64,000 nucleotides of DNA from NCBI RefSeq assembly GCF_036046055.1, contig NZ_CP107939.1:2108001-2172000 (forward strand), in the 5' to 3' direction. The position numbers and the translations under genes are program-made. The stretch comes from Nocardia sp. NBC_00403 (GTDB lineage: Bacteria; Actinomycetota; Actinomycetes; Mycobacteriales; Mycobacteriaceae). Positions 45,586 to 53,324 of the stretch are shown here, piece by piece. The first letter of the stretch is position 1. Every line of letters starts with the position of its first letter. The notes beneath the pieces were generated by a model. The model searched no databases. It saw only the letters and a program-made list of their open reading frames with translations, and was not told where the DNA came from.

Positions 45586-45981
45586 TCACGCGTTCTTGTG
45601 GCAGACCGCCTCGAGCATGATGCCGTCGGGGTCGGTCCAGAATGTGGCGTAGTAGGGCGGCGGATACTGCGGGAATTCTTGTGGAGTATGGACGACTTCA
45701 TCGCCGCGGGCGGCGGCCCATGTGTGCACGCGGTCGACAGCCGCGCGGGTCGGGACCATGAAGGCGAGGTGCTGGAGTCCGGGGTGTGCCCGCGAATAAC
45801 CGGACGATTCGGCGGGATAGAAGAAGAGGAAGGTGCCTACCTTGCCATTGCTCGGCCGGTAGGCGAATTGTGTGTCATCGTGCACCAGCGGCTCGTAGTC
45901 GAGCAGCGGCATGAGTTCGTCGTAATAAGTATGGGCGGCAACGAGATCGCCGACGTTGATGCCGAGGTGTCCTAGGGGCAT
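45586..45981 (-). CDS. VOC (glyoxalase/dioxygenase) superfamily protein
   Basis: 131-aa single VOC-fold protein: LGHLGINVGDLVAAHTYYDE begins the first beta-alpha-beta-beta-beta unit, LQHLAFMVPTRAAVDRVHTW the second, and FWTDPDGIMLEAVCH closes it. The metal-ligand pattern is conserved (early His, mid-protein His in LQHLAF, final Glu in LEAV). The reaction is unknown; members include glyoxalases, resistance proteins and extradiol dioxygenases. ATG 45981, 18 bp from the stop of the CPBP gene on the same strand, so possibly co-transcribed. Confidence 0.85.
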   Translation of the reverse strand: MPLGHLGINVGDLVAAHTYYDELMPLLDYEPLVHDDTQFAYRPSNGKVGTFLFFYPAESSGYSRAHPGLQHLAFMVPTRAAVDRVHTWAAARGDEVVHTPQEFPQYPPPYYATFWTDPDGIMLEAVCHKNA

Positions 45982-45999
45982 CTTCGCAATGTAGCTCGA

Positions 46000-46743
46000 T
46001 CAGCTGAGTGTGGTGTGCCAGACGATGGCGGCCGCGAGCGCGCCCGCACCGTTGACCGACCAGTGCAAGGCGATCGGGGCGAGCAGGCTGCCGCTGCGCC
46101 TGCGAAGCCAGGTGAACACCACGCCCGCGGCGGCGGTCGCCACGACGGCGAGCATGATGCCGATGACCTGGCCGGCGACGCCGCCGCCGATTAATCCGCT
46201 CAGTCCCCGATTGCCCGAGGTCAGGCCGAACGACGAGGCGACATGCCACAGGCCGAACAGCAGTGAGCCCGCGGCGAACACGCCACGGGCGCCGTAGACC
46301 CGATCGAGGGTGCCGTGCAGCACGCCGCGGAATGCGAGTTCCTCGGGGATCACCGTTTGCAGTGGGATCACGATCATCGATGCGATCAGCGCGCCGGAGA
46401 TGGTGGCGTAGCGGTCGGCGAGGAAGAACGGACGGGTCATCGGCAGCATCGCGCCGACCGCGACGACGGCGAGCACCAGGCCGACAGCGGCCAGCGCGTA
46501 TATCGAGCCGCGGCGCCAGTGTCGTGGCGAGAGTCCCAGCTCGGACCAGCCGAGTCCGCGACGCCGAACCAGCGCCAGCAGCACGAGGGCGGCGACCGGG
46601 ACGGTCACGATGCTGGCCCACGCCGTGGTGAAGTGGGCGATCAGATTGGTGCCTGCCAGGACGGCCACAACGACGGCCACGTCGATGTACGCGTGCAGTG
46701 TGTGGCCGGGCGGGGCCGCTTCCTCGGAGTCCTGTTGAAGCAT
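46000..46743 (-). CDS. CPBP-family intramembrane metalloprotease
   Basis: 247-aa membrane protein with about seven hydrophobic helices, of the CPBP (CaaX protease and bacteriocin-processing) family, glutamate-dependent intramembrane proteases. The motifs are in place: EELAFRG (EExxxR), LLFGLWHVASSFG (FxxxH) and the late HWSVNGAG. Upstream of the VOC gene on the same strand. The substrate is unknown. Confidence 0.9.
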   Translation of the reverse strand: MLQQDSEEAAPPGHTLHAYIDVAVVVAVLAGTNLIAHFTTAWASIVTVPVAALVLLALVRRRGLGWSELGLSPRHWRRGSIYALAAVGLVLAVVAVGAMLPMTRPFFLADRYATISGALIASMIVIPLQTVIPEELAFRGVLHGTLDRVYGARGVFAAGSLLFGLWHVASSFGLTSGNRGLSGLIGGGVAGQVIGIMLAVVATAAAGVVFTWLRRRSGSLLAPIALHWSVNGAGALAAAIVWHTTLS

Positions 46744-46808
46744 CCGGCTCAGTCTACTTATCCGCGTCGGCCTGGGAAGATCTGTGATCGATCTGACTGA
46801 AACGTGTT

Positions 46809-47747
46809 TCAGTCAGCCCATGCTTTCGGGTCGGCCCAGGCCTGTAGCGTGCGCGTAGTTTCGAAGCGGCGCCGCGCGCCGGTAATCGGGTCGGTGAACT
46901 CGAGCGACGAGGCGAGCAATTGCAGTGGCTTGGTGAAATCGTCCACCGGCTTGTCGGTGAGCACCGGATAGAAATCGTCGCCGAGGATCTGGATGCCGAG
47001 ACCGTTCATATGCAGCCGCAGCTGGTGGGTGCGACCGGTGAGCGGGCGCAGCCGATAGCGGCCGAGCCCGTCGCGGTGCTCCAGCAGTTCGATCCGCGTT
47101 TCGGCGTTGGGCTCACCGGCCACTTCCTGCGCGACGAGCACGTGCTTTTCCTTGATGATGCGGCTGCGCACCGTGCGCGGCAGCTCGAGCGCGGGATCGT
47201 AGGGCGCGATCGCCTCGTACTCCTTGCGGACGGTCCGCTTGTGGAACATCGTCTGATACGCGCCGCGTCGCGCCGGATTGGCGATGAACAGAATCAGGCC
47301 CGCGGTGACGCGATCCAGCCGATGGGCCGGGATCAGATCGGGCAGCTCGAGCTCGCGGCGCAGCCGAACCAGCGCGGTTTGCAGAATGTGCTGACCGCGC
47401 GGAATGGTGGCAAGAAAGTGCGGCTTGTCCACCACGAGCAGGTCGTCGTCGCGGTGCACGACGGTGATATCGAAGGGAACGGTGGTCTCGTCGGGCAGGT
47501 CGCGATGGAACCACACCGCACCACCGGGGACATAGGGTGCGTCGGGCGCGAGCGGCCCGGCAAGATCGACGATGCCGCCTTCGCGCAGCAATTGGTCGAT
47601 TCGCGCCGCGGGGACCCGGGGCAGCCGCTCGACCAGATGGTCGCGAACCGTCGCCCAGTCACCCTCCTCCGGCAGGCGGAGGCGGGCTGGATCCAGGCCG
47701 TACCGCTTGGGTAACGGCGGCTGCTGCCTCCTTCTCATCGGGACCAA
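46809..47747 (-). CDS. RluA-family RNA pseudouridine synthase
   Basis: 312-aa enzyme that isomerises uridine to pseudouridine in rRNA or tRNA. The catalytic motif is HRLDRVTAGLILF, with the active-site Asp; an N-terminal S4-like segment (RVPAARIDQLLREGGI) precedes it, and TGRTHQLRLHMNGLGIQILGD closes the core. The target position cannot be told. Start ATG 47747 used; ATG 47738 is possible. Separated by 65 bp from the CPBP gene and likely transcribed alone. Confidence 0.92.
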   Translation of the reverse strand: MVPMRRRQQPPLPKRYGLDPARLRLPEEGDWATVRDHLVERLPRVPAARIDQLLREGGIVDLAGPLAPDAPYVPGGAVWFHRDLPDETTVPFDITVVHRDDDLLVVDKPHFLATIPRGQHILQTALVRLRRELELPDLIPAHRLDRVTAGLILFIANPARRGAYQTMFHKRTVRKEYEAIAPYDPALELPRTVRSRIIKEKHVLVAQEVAGEPNAETRIELLEHRDGLGRYRLRPLTGRTHQLRLHMNGLGIQILGDDFYPVLTDKPVDDFTKPLQLLASSLEFTDPITGARRRFETTRTLQAWADPKAWAD

Positions 47748-47795
47748 CAGTAGTCGGGTCGATCTCAGGACCTGGACGCGCTGTCCGGAGCCGCC

Positions 47796-48245
47796 TCAGA
47801 ATCCGCGCAGTCGGTCGGGCAGGATGCGAACGGCGACGGAATACTCGGCGAAAAATTCCTCGGCGGTCATCGAGATATCGACAAGGCCATCGGCGTATTT
47901 CTCGGCAAAGACGGCCTTCTCCTCGGCGGTGGCGCCCGTTTCGTCGATGCGCGCGGCGCCGGTGAGGACGACGACGTCGCCGCCGGTTTCGGTGGCGTTG
48001 AGGTTCAGCGAAACCCGAGGATTACCGACGATATTGCGCAGCTTGGGCTTGTCTGCCTGGCTGAACAAGAGAAATTCCGTGCCGTCCCAGCGGAACCAGA
48101 CCGGATTCGGTTGCGGGGTTCCGCTGGCCCCGACGGTAGTCAGCCAGATGGGTTGTTCGCTGTTCAGGCGTGCGGCGACCTTGGCGCCGAACTGGGTGCC
48201 GGTGTCGACGACAGGTGTGGAGCGATCGGATTCCGTGGTGGTCAT
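47796..48245 (-). CDS. PPOX-fold F420-dependent oxidoreductase family protein
   Basis: 149-aa split-barrel protein related to pyridoxamine-phosphate oxidases, of the actinobacterial F420-dependent subfamily: FGAKVAARLNSEQPIWLTTV then GTPQPNPVWFRWDGTEFLLF and KLRNIVGNPRVSLNLNATE. These enzymes use deazaflavin F420H2 or bind heme or flavin; the cofactor here is inferred from resemblance to mycobacterial members. ATG 48245. No operon partner. Confidence 0.88.
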   Translation of the reverse strand: MTTTESDRSTPVVDTGTQFGAKVAARLNSEQPIWLTTVGASGTPQPNPVWFRWDGTEFLLFSQADKPKLRNIVGNPRVSLNLNATETGGDVVVLTGAARIDETGATAEEKAVFAEKYADGLVDISMTAEEFFAEYSVAVRILPDRLRGF

Positions 48246-48294
48246 GACGGTAGGTAACGCAGCGCCGGTGCTGTCGATTCCACCGACGCTCCGG

Positions 48295-48507
48295 CTAGGT
48301 TTCCGCGCGTTCGTCGAGCACCATCAGTCGGGCTTCCACCAGGGTTCGGCGCGCCCGGCGGCGCACCTTGCACACGTCGACGCCACAGGAAAGGTGCACC
48401 TGCATGGCGCGATGGGCCTGGTCAGCGGTGAGCTCGCCAGGATCGGTACGACAATCGGAAATAGTCGAAATAATTTGCGTAACGCACATTTTCGCAACTC
48501 CATCCAT
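48295..48507 (-). CDS. Small conserved-looking protein of unknown function
   Basis: 70-aa frame starting at ATG 48507, with AAGGGG nine bases upstream. MDGVAKMCVTQIISTISDCR is followed by DPGELTADQAHRAMQVHLSC and a basic end with VRRRARRTLVEARLMVLDERA. Codon pattern and a regular helix suggest a real gene; similar small proteins with the phrase TADQAHR...VHL-C are recalled from Nocardia. Two cysteines six residues apart (LSCGVDVC) are notable. A longer reading to 48792 adds low-quality sequence. Function unknown. Confidence 0.55.
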   Translation of the reverse strand: MDGVAKMCVTQIISTISDCRTDPGELTADQAHRAMQVHLSCGVDVCKVRRRARRTLVEARLMVLDERAET

Positions 48508-49369
48508 TGAATCGTGCCCCTTATTCGTGCATCGATCGGCGTTGATCGAATCCCGTTGGGTCACATTGCCTAGGGTGGAAAAGATAGCGAGATCTGGTGG
48601 CTTCCATCGTGTGATGGTCCGCCGTTCACGCAAGCTTCCGCCTTGCGTCGAATATCGGAAATCGTGAAGTCCGTAGCAGTTTTCGTGCATCGACGAAACG
48701 AGTACCTCGGTGCAACAGCTCATTTCCGTATCCGACTCGCTTCCCTTCGATCGGTGCGTGTCCATGCGGTCATGCGTCGGTACGTAGGGCATGGCGGTTG
48801 TTGGCAGCGCGCCGTGGGTGCTGGGTTCGGTGGCCGCGATACTCGATCGCGTCGATGCCGCGCTCTACCAGCGCGCTCTACCAGCGCGCTCGATCCGCAC
48901 AGCGAGGCAGTCGTTGTGCGCGGAGTGCACGAACTCACCAGGGACAAGACGGTGATCGTTGTCGCGCATCGGCTGACCACCATCGCGCACGCCGACCGAT
49001 CCTGTTCGTCGACGGCGGTCGCATCGTGGAACGCGGTACGCACGCCGAGCTGCTCGCGGCCGACGGCCGATATGCCGAGTTCTGGAACGAGCGCTCGCGG
49101 GCCACCGGCTGGCGGCTGGAACCGACTCCGGCATAGCGACTATCGGCGGACCGGGTCGTGGATGCCCGAGTTCGCTCGGCGGCCGCAGACGAGACGTCCG
49201 CGGCCGGCCCACCACGCGGTTGGACAAGGAACGCCACCAGAATCTCGTCGGCCGCATGGTGCGTCGGTAGCGGTCTGCGACTGTCGACGATGTCGGGGAT
49301 GGGATCGAGATGCGCGAAACGCCGCACCCGCTGGGCGAAGCGGATGCGGCGTCGGACAACCGTGCGGAA
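48508..49369. other. Gene-poor stretch holding an ABC exporter remnant
   Basis: About 860 bp with no intact gene. The only recognisable content is the exporter remnant at 48878-49136; the flanks (48508-48877, 49137-49369) show no family resemblance on either strand. Confidence 0.55.
48878..49136 (+). pseudogene. ABC exporter C-terminal remnant (IrtB-like), frameshifted
   Basis: The end of a fused ABC exporter ATPase is readable in two frames: first TSALDPHSEAVV...LTRDKTVIVVAHRLTTIAHAD (Walker-B-distal and H-loop region), then, after a one-base loss near 49000, ILFVDGGRIVERGTHAELLA and DGRYAEFWNERSRATGWRL to the stop at 49136. Everything upstream, including Walker A and the membrane part, is absent. 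A 13-bp tandem repeat (CTCTACCAGCGCG twice) marks the left edge. The GWRL ending resembles siderophore ABC transporters such as IrtB, and a siderophore-interacting protein gene follows. Confidence 0.7.
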
Positions 49370-50077
49370 CTACTTCCAGTAGGCCTGGTATTTGATGGCC
49401 GTCTTCGGCAGGTTGTGGGTGGTCTTGAGGGTCTTCACGATCGAGCGCGTGCTGGCACCATCACAGGCGACCCACGCGAATGCGTCACCGGGGCAGGCGA
49501 TTTCCTGTGCCTTTTCGCGCAGCAGGCGCCCGTCGTCGATGCGCTGCATCCAGGTCACCTGGTGGTGCGGCTTGTTGCGCAGCGGCAGGGTCTGGTCGGA
49601 TTCGTACTGCCATTCCAGCCATACGCGGGCCGGGGTGTCGCCGATGGCCTCCAGCAGCGAGTTGATCGCGGGCAGTGACGCAGTGTCGCCGAAGACGATG
49701 TACTCGCTCGGAGTGGCCTCCGGCAGTGTGAAATTGGACCCGAGTACCGTGACGTCGAGCTTGTCGCCGACAGCGGCCCGCTGCGCCCACTTGGTCGCCG
49801 GTCCGTCGTGCAGCACGAACTCGATGAAGAAACTGTCGCCCGCGGGATCGGGATCGACGAGGGTGTAGCCGCGGTGGTGCAGCTTGTCGCTGGTCTCGTC
49901 CGGGATCCACAATCTGACCCACTGGGTGGGGTGCACCGGGTGGTCGGCGAGCAGTCCACCCGCGGTGAAGCCGATCCGGATGAATGTGTCGGTCAGGTAC
50001 TCGGTCGAGGTGACCGTGAGCTGGTAATCATCGCCGCCCCAGGCCTTCACCAGTACTCCGTTGAATCCCTTGCCCAT
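49370..50077 (-). CDS. Siderophore-interacting protein (FAD ferric-siderophore reductase)
   Basis: 235-aa SIP/ViuB-type flavoprotein that reduces the iron of an imported ferric siderophore in the cytoplasm. FAD-binding signature HHRGYTLVDPDPAGDSFFIE (R-x-Y-T type) and IDDGRLLREKAQEIACPGDA with AWVACDG in the NAD(P)H half are typical. The ATG at 50077 is 6 bp from an IdeR-like iron box, so it is probably repressed by iron. It fits the siderophore cluster beginning 0.7 kb further on. Confidence 0.92.
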   Translation of the reverse strand: MGKGFNGVLVKAWGGDDYQLTVTSTEYLTDTFIRIGFTAGGLLADHPVHPTQWVRLWIPDETSDKLHHRGYTLVDPDPAGDSFFIEFVLHDGPATKWAQRAAVGDKLDVTVLGSNFTLPEATPSEYIVFGDTASLPAINSLLEAIGDTPARVWLEWQYESDQTLPLRNKPHHQVTWMQRIDDGRLLREKAQEIACPGDAFAWVACDGASTRSIVKTLKTTHNLPKTAIKYQAYWK

Positions 50078-50082
50078 GTGAC

Positions 50083-50101
50083 TAAGGTTAGCCTAACGAC
50101 A
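50083..50101. promoter_or_regulatory. IdeR-like iron box upstream of SIP gene
   Basis: TAAGGTTAGCCTAACGACA; its reverse complement matches 14 of 19 positions of the IdeR/DtxR consensus TTAGGTTAGGCTAACCTAA. It overlaps the likely -10/start region of the SIP gene. Confidence 0.8.
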
Positions 50102-50208
50102 CTTGATTGTCGCGTGCTACCTGTCACCGGCCGAGCGACCGAAAGCGGCCACCGAGCGTTCGGTGGCCGCTTTACCTTGCGGCGCCGGGTATTACGAGGC
50201 GTCGGTCA

Positions 50209-50679
50209 TCACAGGCTGCAGGGCAGGAACGCGACACTGGCCACCGTGCACTCGGATTCGCGGGTCAGCTTCCAGGTGCCGTCGAGCTGGCGCCAGGTGA
50301 GGTTGAACTGGAACGGGTCGAAGCCGTCGACGGCGGTCTGCAGCTTCGCGCTGAGGGTGTCGCCGTTGACGCTGACCGGGCCGAGGATGGTCCACCGGAA
50401 GCTGGGCGGCGCGGCGGCCATGGCCCCGCCGACCTGGTCGAGCAGCGGCAGTCCGGCCGCGCCCGCCTCGAGTTCGGCGGCGCGGGCAGCGCGGGACGCG
50501 CCGGTGTTGATCGCGAGCGCCAGCTTGGCTTTCAGCTCGCCGGTGCCGGGAGCCTCGGCCCGCAGCGGCGCGGTGAGCGGCGCCGCGATGGCCGGCGTCG
50601 ACACGGTTGCGGTGGCGAAAGCGCCGATCAGCGCGGTGGCTGCGAGCGTGACGGCCTTCTTGCGTGCGGTGCTGAGCAT
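50209..50679 (-). CDS. Mtb12-like secreted low-molecular-weight antigen
   Basis: 156-aa exported protein. Signal peptide: basic MLSTARKKAV, hydrophobic TLAATALIGAFATATV, Ala-rich cleavage region around AIA-AP. The mature part has the C-terminal fold of the Mtb12/CFP-2 antigen group (VNGDTLSAKLQTAVDGFDP then NLTWRQLDGTWKL), with two late cysteines that can form a disulfide. Function unknown. It sits between two iron-controlled units and is divergent from mbtG; the box at 50743-50761 may or may not act on it. Confidence 0.8.
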   Translation of the reverse strand: MLSTARKKAVTLAATALIGAFATATVSTPAIAAPLTAPLRAEAPGTGELKAKLALAINTGASRAARAAELEAGAAGLPLLDQVGGAMAAAPPSFRWTILGPVSVNGDTLSAKLQTAVDGFDPFQFNLTWRQLDGTWKLTRESECTVASVAFLPCSL

Positions 50680-50742
50680 GGGTGTTCGTCCAATCTTTCG
50701 GGGCTGGGTGCTTCGGTGATCCCGAGCACCCGTTCAGCAATA

Positions 50743-50761
50743 TAAGGTAAGCCTATGCAAA
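50743..50761. promoter_or_regulatory. IdeR-like iron box upstream of mbtG-like gene
   Basis: TAAGGTAAGCCTATGCAAA matches about 13 of 19 positions of the iron-box consensus. It covers the ATG at 50755, an argument that this ATG is not the mbtG start. Confidence 0.65.
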
Positions 50762-50841
50762 TATGGGGGGCCGAGTTTGCGGCTGTGTTCGCGAACACAA
50801 CACGGACGGGCGCGGCGCTCGCGAGAGAGTGGGAGAGCGGA

Positions 50842-52140
50842 GTGGAGACCCTTCTGGTAGTCGGTGCGGGACCCAAAGCCCTAGCGGTGGCGGCGAAGTC
50901 GCATGTACTGCGGAAACTCGGATTACCCGCGCCGCGCGTGATCGTGGTCGAGGCGCACGCGGTGGGTGGCAACTGGCTGCCCAGCGGCGGCTGGACCGAC
51001 GGTCGGCACCGGCTGGGCACGAGCCCGGAGAAGGACATCGGCTTCCCGTACCACTCCACTTGGGCGCGTGGCCACAACGGCGCGATCAACGAGGCGATGA
51101 TGGCTTACAGCTGGACCGCCTTCCTGGTCGAGCACGGCACCTATGCCGAATGGATCGATCGCGGCAGACCTAGTCCGCAGCACCATGTTTGGGCCAAATA
51201 CCTGCAGTGGGTGGCGCGTGAGATCGATCTGGAATTGGTGCTCGGCACTGTCGGTTCGATCAGGCGGCGACCGGATGCGGCGGTCGAGGGTTGGCTGGTA
51301 TCGGTCGCCGACGCCGATGGCGGCATGACCGAAATCGACGCGGACGCATTGATGATCACGGGTCCAGGGCGCAGCACCAAGGCGCTCGCCGAACATCCGC
51401 GCGTGCTCAGCATCGCCGAATTCTGGGATCTGGCCGGTAGGCGTCGGCTTCCGGTCTGTTCGCGTGCGGCGGTCATCGGCGGAGGTGAGACGGCGGGATC
51501 GGCGTTGGACGAACTGGTCCGGCACGAGATGCTGACCATCTCGGTGATCTCGCCGATGGCGACCCTGTACACCCGCGGCGAAAGCTTCTTCGAGAATGCG
51601 CTGTACAGCGATCCGAACAAGTGGAGCGCGCTGAGTATGCAGGAGCGGCGCGATGTCATCCGGCGCACCGACCGCGGCGTGTTCTCCGTTCGGGTCCAGG
51701 AAAGTCTGTTGGGCGACAGCCGTGTTCATCATCTGCAGGGGCGCGTGACCCGCATCGTCGAGCAGGGTGAGGGCGTGGCGTTGACGCTGCGCAACGAGTT
51801 GCGCGCCGACCAGGTGCACAACTTCGACCTGGTGGTCGACGCGACCGGCGGGCAGCCGCTGTGGTTCCTCGACCTGATCGACGCCGATGCCAAGGATCTG
51901 CTGGAGCTCGCCATCGGCGGCCCGCTCACCCAGTCCAGGATCGAGTCCGCTATCGGCTACGACCTCGCTGTCGCCGGCCTCGGCGCCAAGCTCTACCTGC
52001 CGAGCATGGCCGCGGTGGCGCAGGGGCCCGGTTTCCCGAATCTCAGTTGCCTCGGCGAGCTTTCCGATCGCGTGCTGCGCACCGCTCCCGTGCGTTCCTC
52101 GGCTCGTGCGCGTGTGAACGTGAGCGCGCTGGCCAGTTGA
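50842..52140 (+). CDS. mbtG: L-lysine N6-monooxygenase, MbtG-like
   Basis: 432-aa FAD/NADPH hydroxylase that makes N6-hydroxylysine for the hydroxamate group of mycobactin-type siderophores. GTG 50842 is chosen: GGGAG lies just upstream, the protein then begins directly before LLVVGAGPKALAVAAKS (FAD motif) and has the usual MbtG length; the ATG at 50755 is inside the iron box. Highly characteristic MbtG stretches: SGGWTDGRHRLGTSPEKDIG, AVIGGGETAGSALDEL (NADPH motif) and QGPGFPNLSCLGELSDRVL. Cytoplasmic, acting on free or carrier-bound lysine; its partner is the downstream formyltransferase. In Nocardia the equivalent gene is called nbtG. Confidence 0.93.
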   Translation: METLLVVGAGPKALAVAAKSHVLRKLGLPAPRVIVVEAHAVGGNWLPSGGWTDGRHRLGTSPEKDIGFPYHSTWARGHNGAINEAMMAYSWTAFLVEHGTYAEWIDRGRPSPQHHVWAKYLQWVAREIDLELVLGTVGSIRRRPDAAVEGWLVSVADADGGMTEIDADALMITGPGRSTKALAEHPRVLSIAEFWDLAGRRRLPVCSRAAVIGGGETAGSALDELVRHEMLTISVISPMATLYTRGESFFENALYSDPNKWSALSMQERRDVIRRTDRGVFSVRVQESLLGDSRVHHLQGRVTRIVEQGEGVALTLRNELRADQVHNFDLVVDATGGQPLWFLDLIDADAKDLLELAIGGPLTQSRIESAIGYDLAVAGLGAKLYLPSMAAVAQGPGFPNLSCLGELSDRVLRTAPVRSSARARVNVSALAS

Positions 52141-52156
52141 GCAACCCGACGGCAAC

Positions 52157-52175
52157 GTAGGGTAGGCTGCCCTTA
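52157..52175. promoter_or_regulatory. IdeR-like iron box upstream of formyltransferase gene
   Basis: GTAGGGTAGGCTGCCCTTA matches 14 of 19 positions of the iron-box consensus, 26 bp before the formyltransferase start and 17 bp after the mbtG stop, so this gene probably has its own iron-repressed promoter. Confidence 0.7.
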
Positions 52176-52200
52176 CTATTGTCGAGATGAGGTTCGGTTC

Positions 52201-53136
52201 ATGCGTGTCGTGTCGTTCGGCTTCCAGACCTGGGGGCGCAAAACTCTGCAAGCCCTGATTGATTCGGACCATGAGGTGGTGCTCGCGGTCACCCATCCGG
52301 CCAGTGCGCAGTCCTACAAGGCGATTTGGTCGGATTCGGTCGAGGAGCTTGCGCGCGAACACGGAATTCCGGTGCACCTCACCGAGCGGGCCGATGCGCA
52401 GACCATCGATCTGGTGAAGCGGGCCGAGCCCGACGTGATCGTGGTCAACAGCTGGTACACCTGGATGCCCGCGGAGCTCTACAACCTCCCGCCGCACGGC
52501 ACCCTGAACCTGCATGATTCGCTGCTGCCGAAGTTCACCGGATTCTCCCCGGTACTCTGGGCGCTGATCAGTGGCGAATCCGAATTCGGTCTGACGGTTC
52601 ACCGCATGGACGAGGGCCTCGACACTGGAGACATTCTGGTGCGGCGTTCGTTGCCCATCGGTCCCGTCGACACCGGCACCGAACTCGTGCTGCGTGGGAT
52701 GGAGATGATTCCTGGTGCGGTGCACGAGGCGCTGGCCGCGCTGGAATCCGGCACCGCGATCTGGCGACCGCAGAACACGTCGGAGCGCACGTACTTTCAC
52801 AAGCGCTCGGAGCGCGACAGCCTGATCGACTGGAGTTGGTCGGCGGTCGATCTGGAGCGTTTTGTCCGCGCGCTGTCCGAACCGTACCCGCGGGCCTACA
52901 CGTTCTATCGAGGCGAACGGATCGAGGTACTCGAAGCGGAGGTCTCACAGGCGCGCTACGGCGGCACCCCGGGCCGGGTGATCGTGCAGGAGGGTGGCGG
53001 CGCGGTGGTCGCCGGTCCCGACGCGCATCGCGGCGCGAATCGGGGCCTGGTGATCGCCAAGATTCGAACGGCCGCGGGCGTGGAGCACTCCGGGGTCGAA
53101 TTCTTCGCGCGCGGAGGCTATCTCACCGACCAGTGA
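52201..53136 (+). CDS. Formyltransferase for siderophore hydroxylysine
   Basis: 311-aa formyl-THF-dependent formyltransferase of the Fmt/ArnA N-terminal family. Active-site series: NLHDSLLPKFTGFSP (the N-x-H-x-SLLP motif) and the catalytic Asp in DEGLDTGDILV; an OB-like C-terminal domain follows from about residue 205. It is not the housekeeping methionyl-tRNA enzyme: it sits directly after mbtG under an iron box, in a siderophore cluster. Its likely job is to formylate N6-hydroxylysine. N6-formyl-N6-hydroxylysine is the known hydroxamate of formobactin, amamistatin and brasilibactin type compounds. ATG 52201 with GAGG eight bases upstream. Confidence 0.85.
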   Translation: MRVVSFGFQTWGRKTLQALIDSDHEVVLAVTHPASAQSYKAIWSDSVEELAREHGIPVHLTERADAQTIDLVKRAEPDVIVVNSWYTWMPAELYNLPPHGTLNLHDSLLPKFTGFSPVLWALISGESEFGLTVHRMDEGLDTGDILVRRSLPIGPVDTGTELVLRGMEMIPGAVHEALAALESGTAIWRPQNTSERTYFHKRSERDSLIDWSWSAVDLERFVRALSEPYPRAYTFYRGERIEVLEAEVSQARYGGTPGRVIVQEGGGAVVAGPDAHRGANRGLVIAKIRTAAGVEHSGVEFFARGGYLTDQ

Positions 53137-53167
53137 GACGGTGACGCACGCGACAATCGTAGACTAA

Positions 53168-53186
53168 TTAGGTTAGCCTACGCTAA
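53168..53186. promoter_or_regulatory. IdeR-like iron box upstream of thioesterase-PKS-NRPS operon
   Basis: TTAGGTTAGCCTACGCTAA matches about 17 of 19 positions of the consensus TTAGGTTAGSCTAACCTAA, the best box in the window. It lies 139 bp before the thioesterase start and should control the whole downstream operon. Confidence 0.88.
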
Positions 53187-53324
53187 TATCGAACGACCGA
53201 TTTTCAGACCACCTATCAGTTAGTGCAGCGGGTGGGGGGTGTTGTACGCCGCCGATAGCAGTGGCGATTGGTGGCGCGAGTTTTCCGCGCTCACGATCGT
53301 CCGGCGGGAGCGCAGGAGTGAGAA

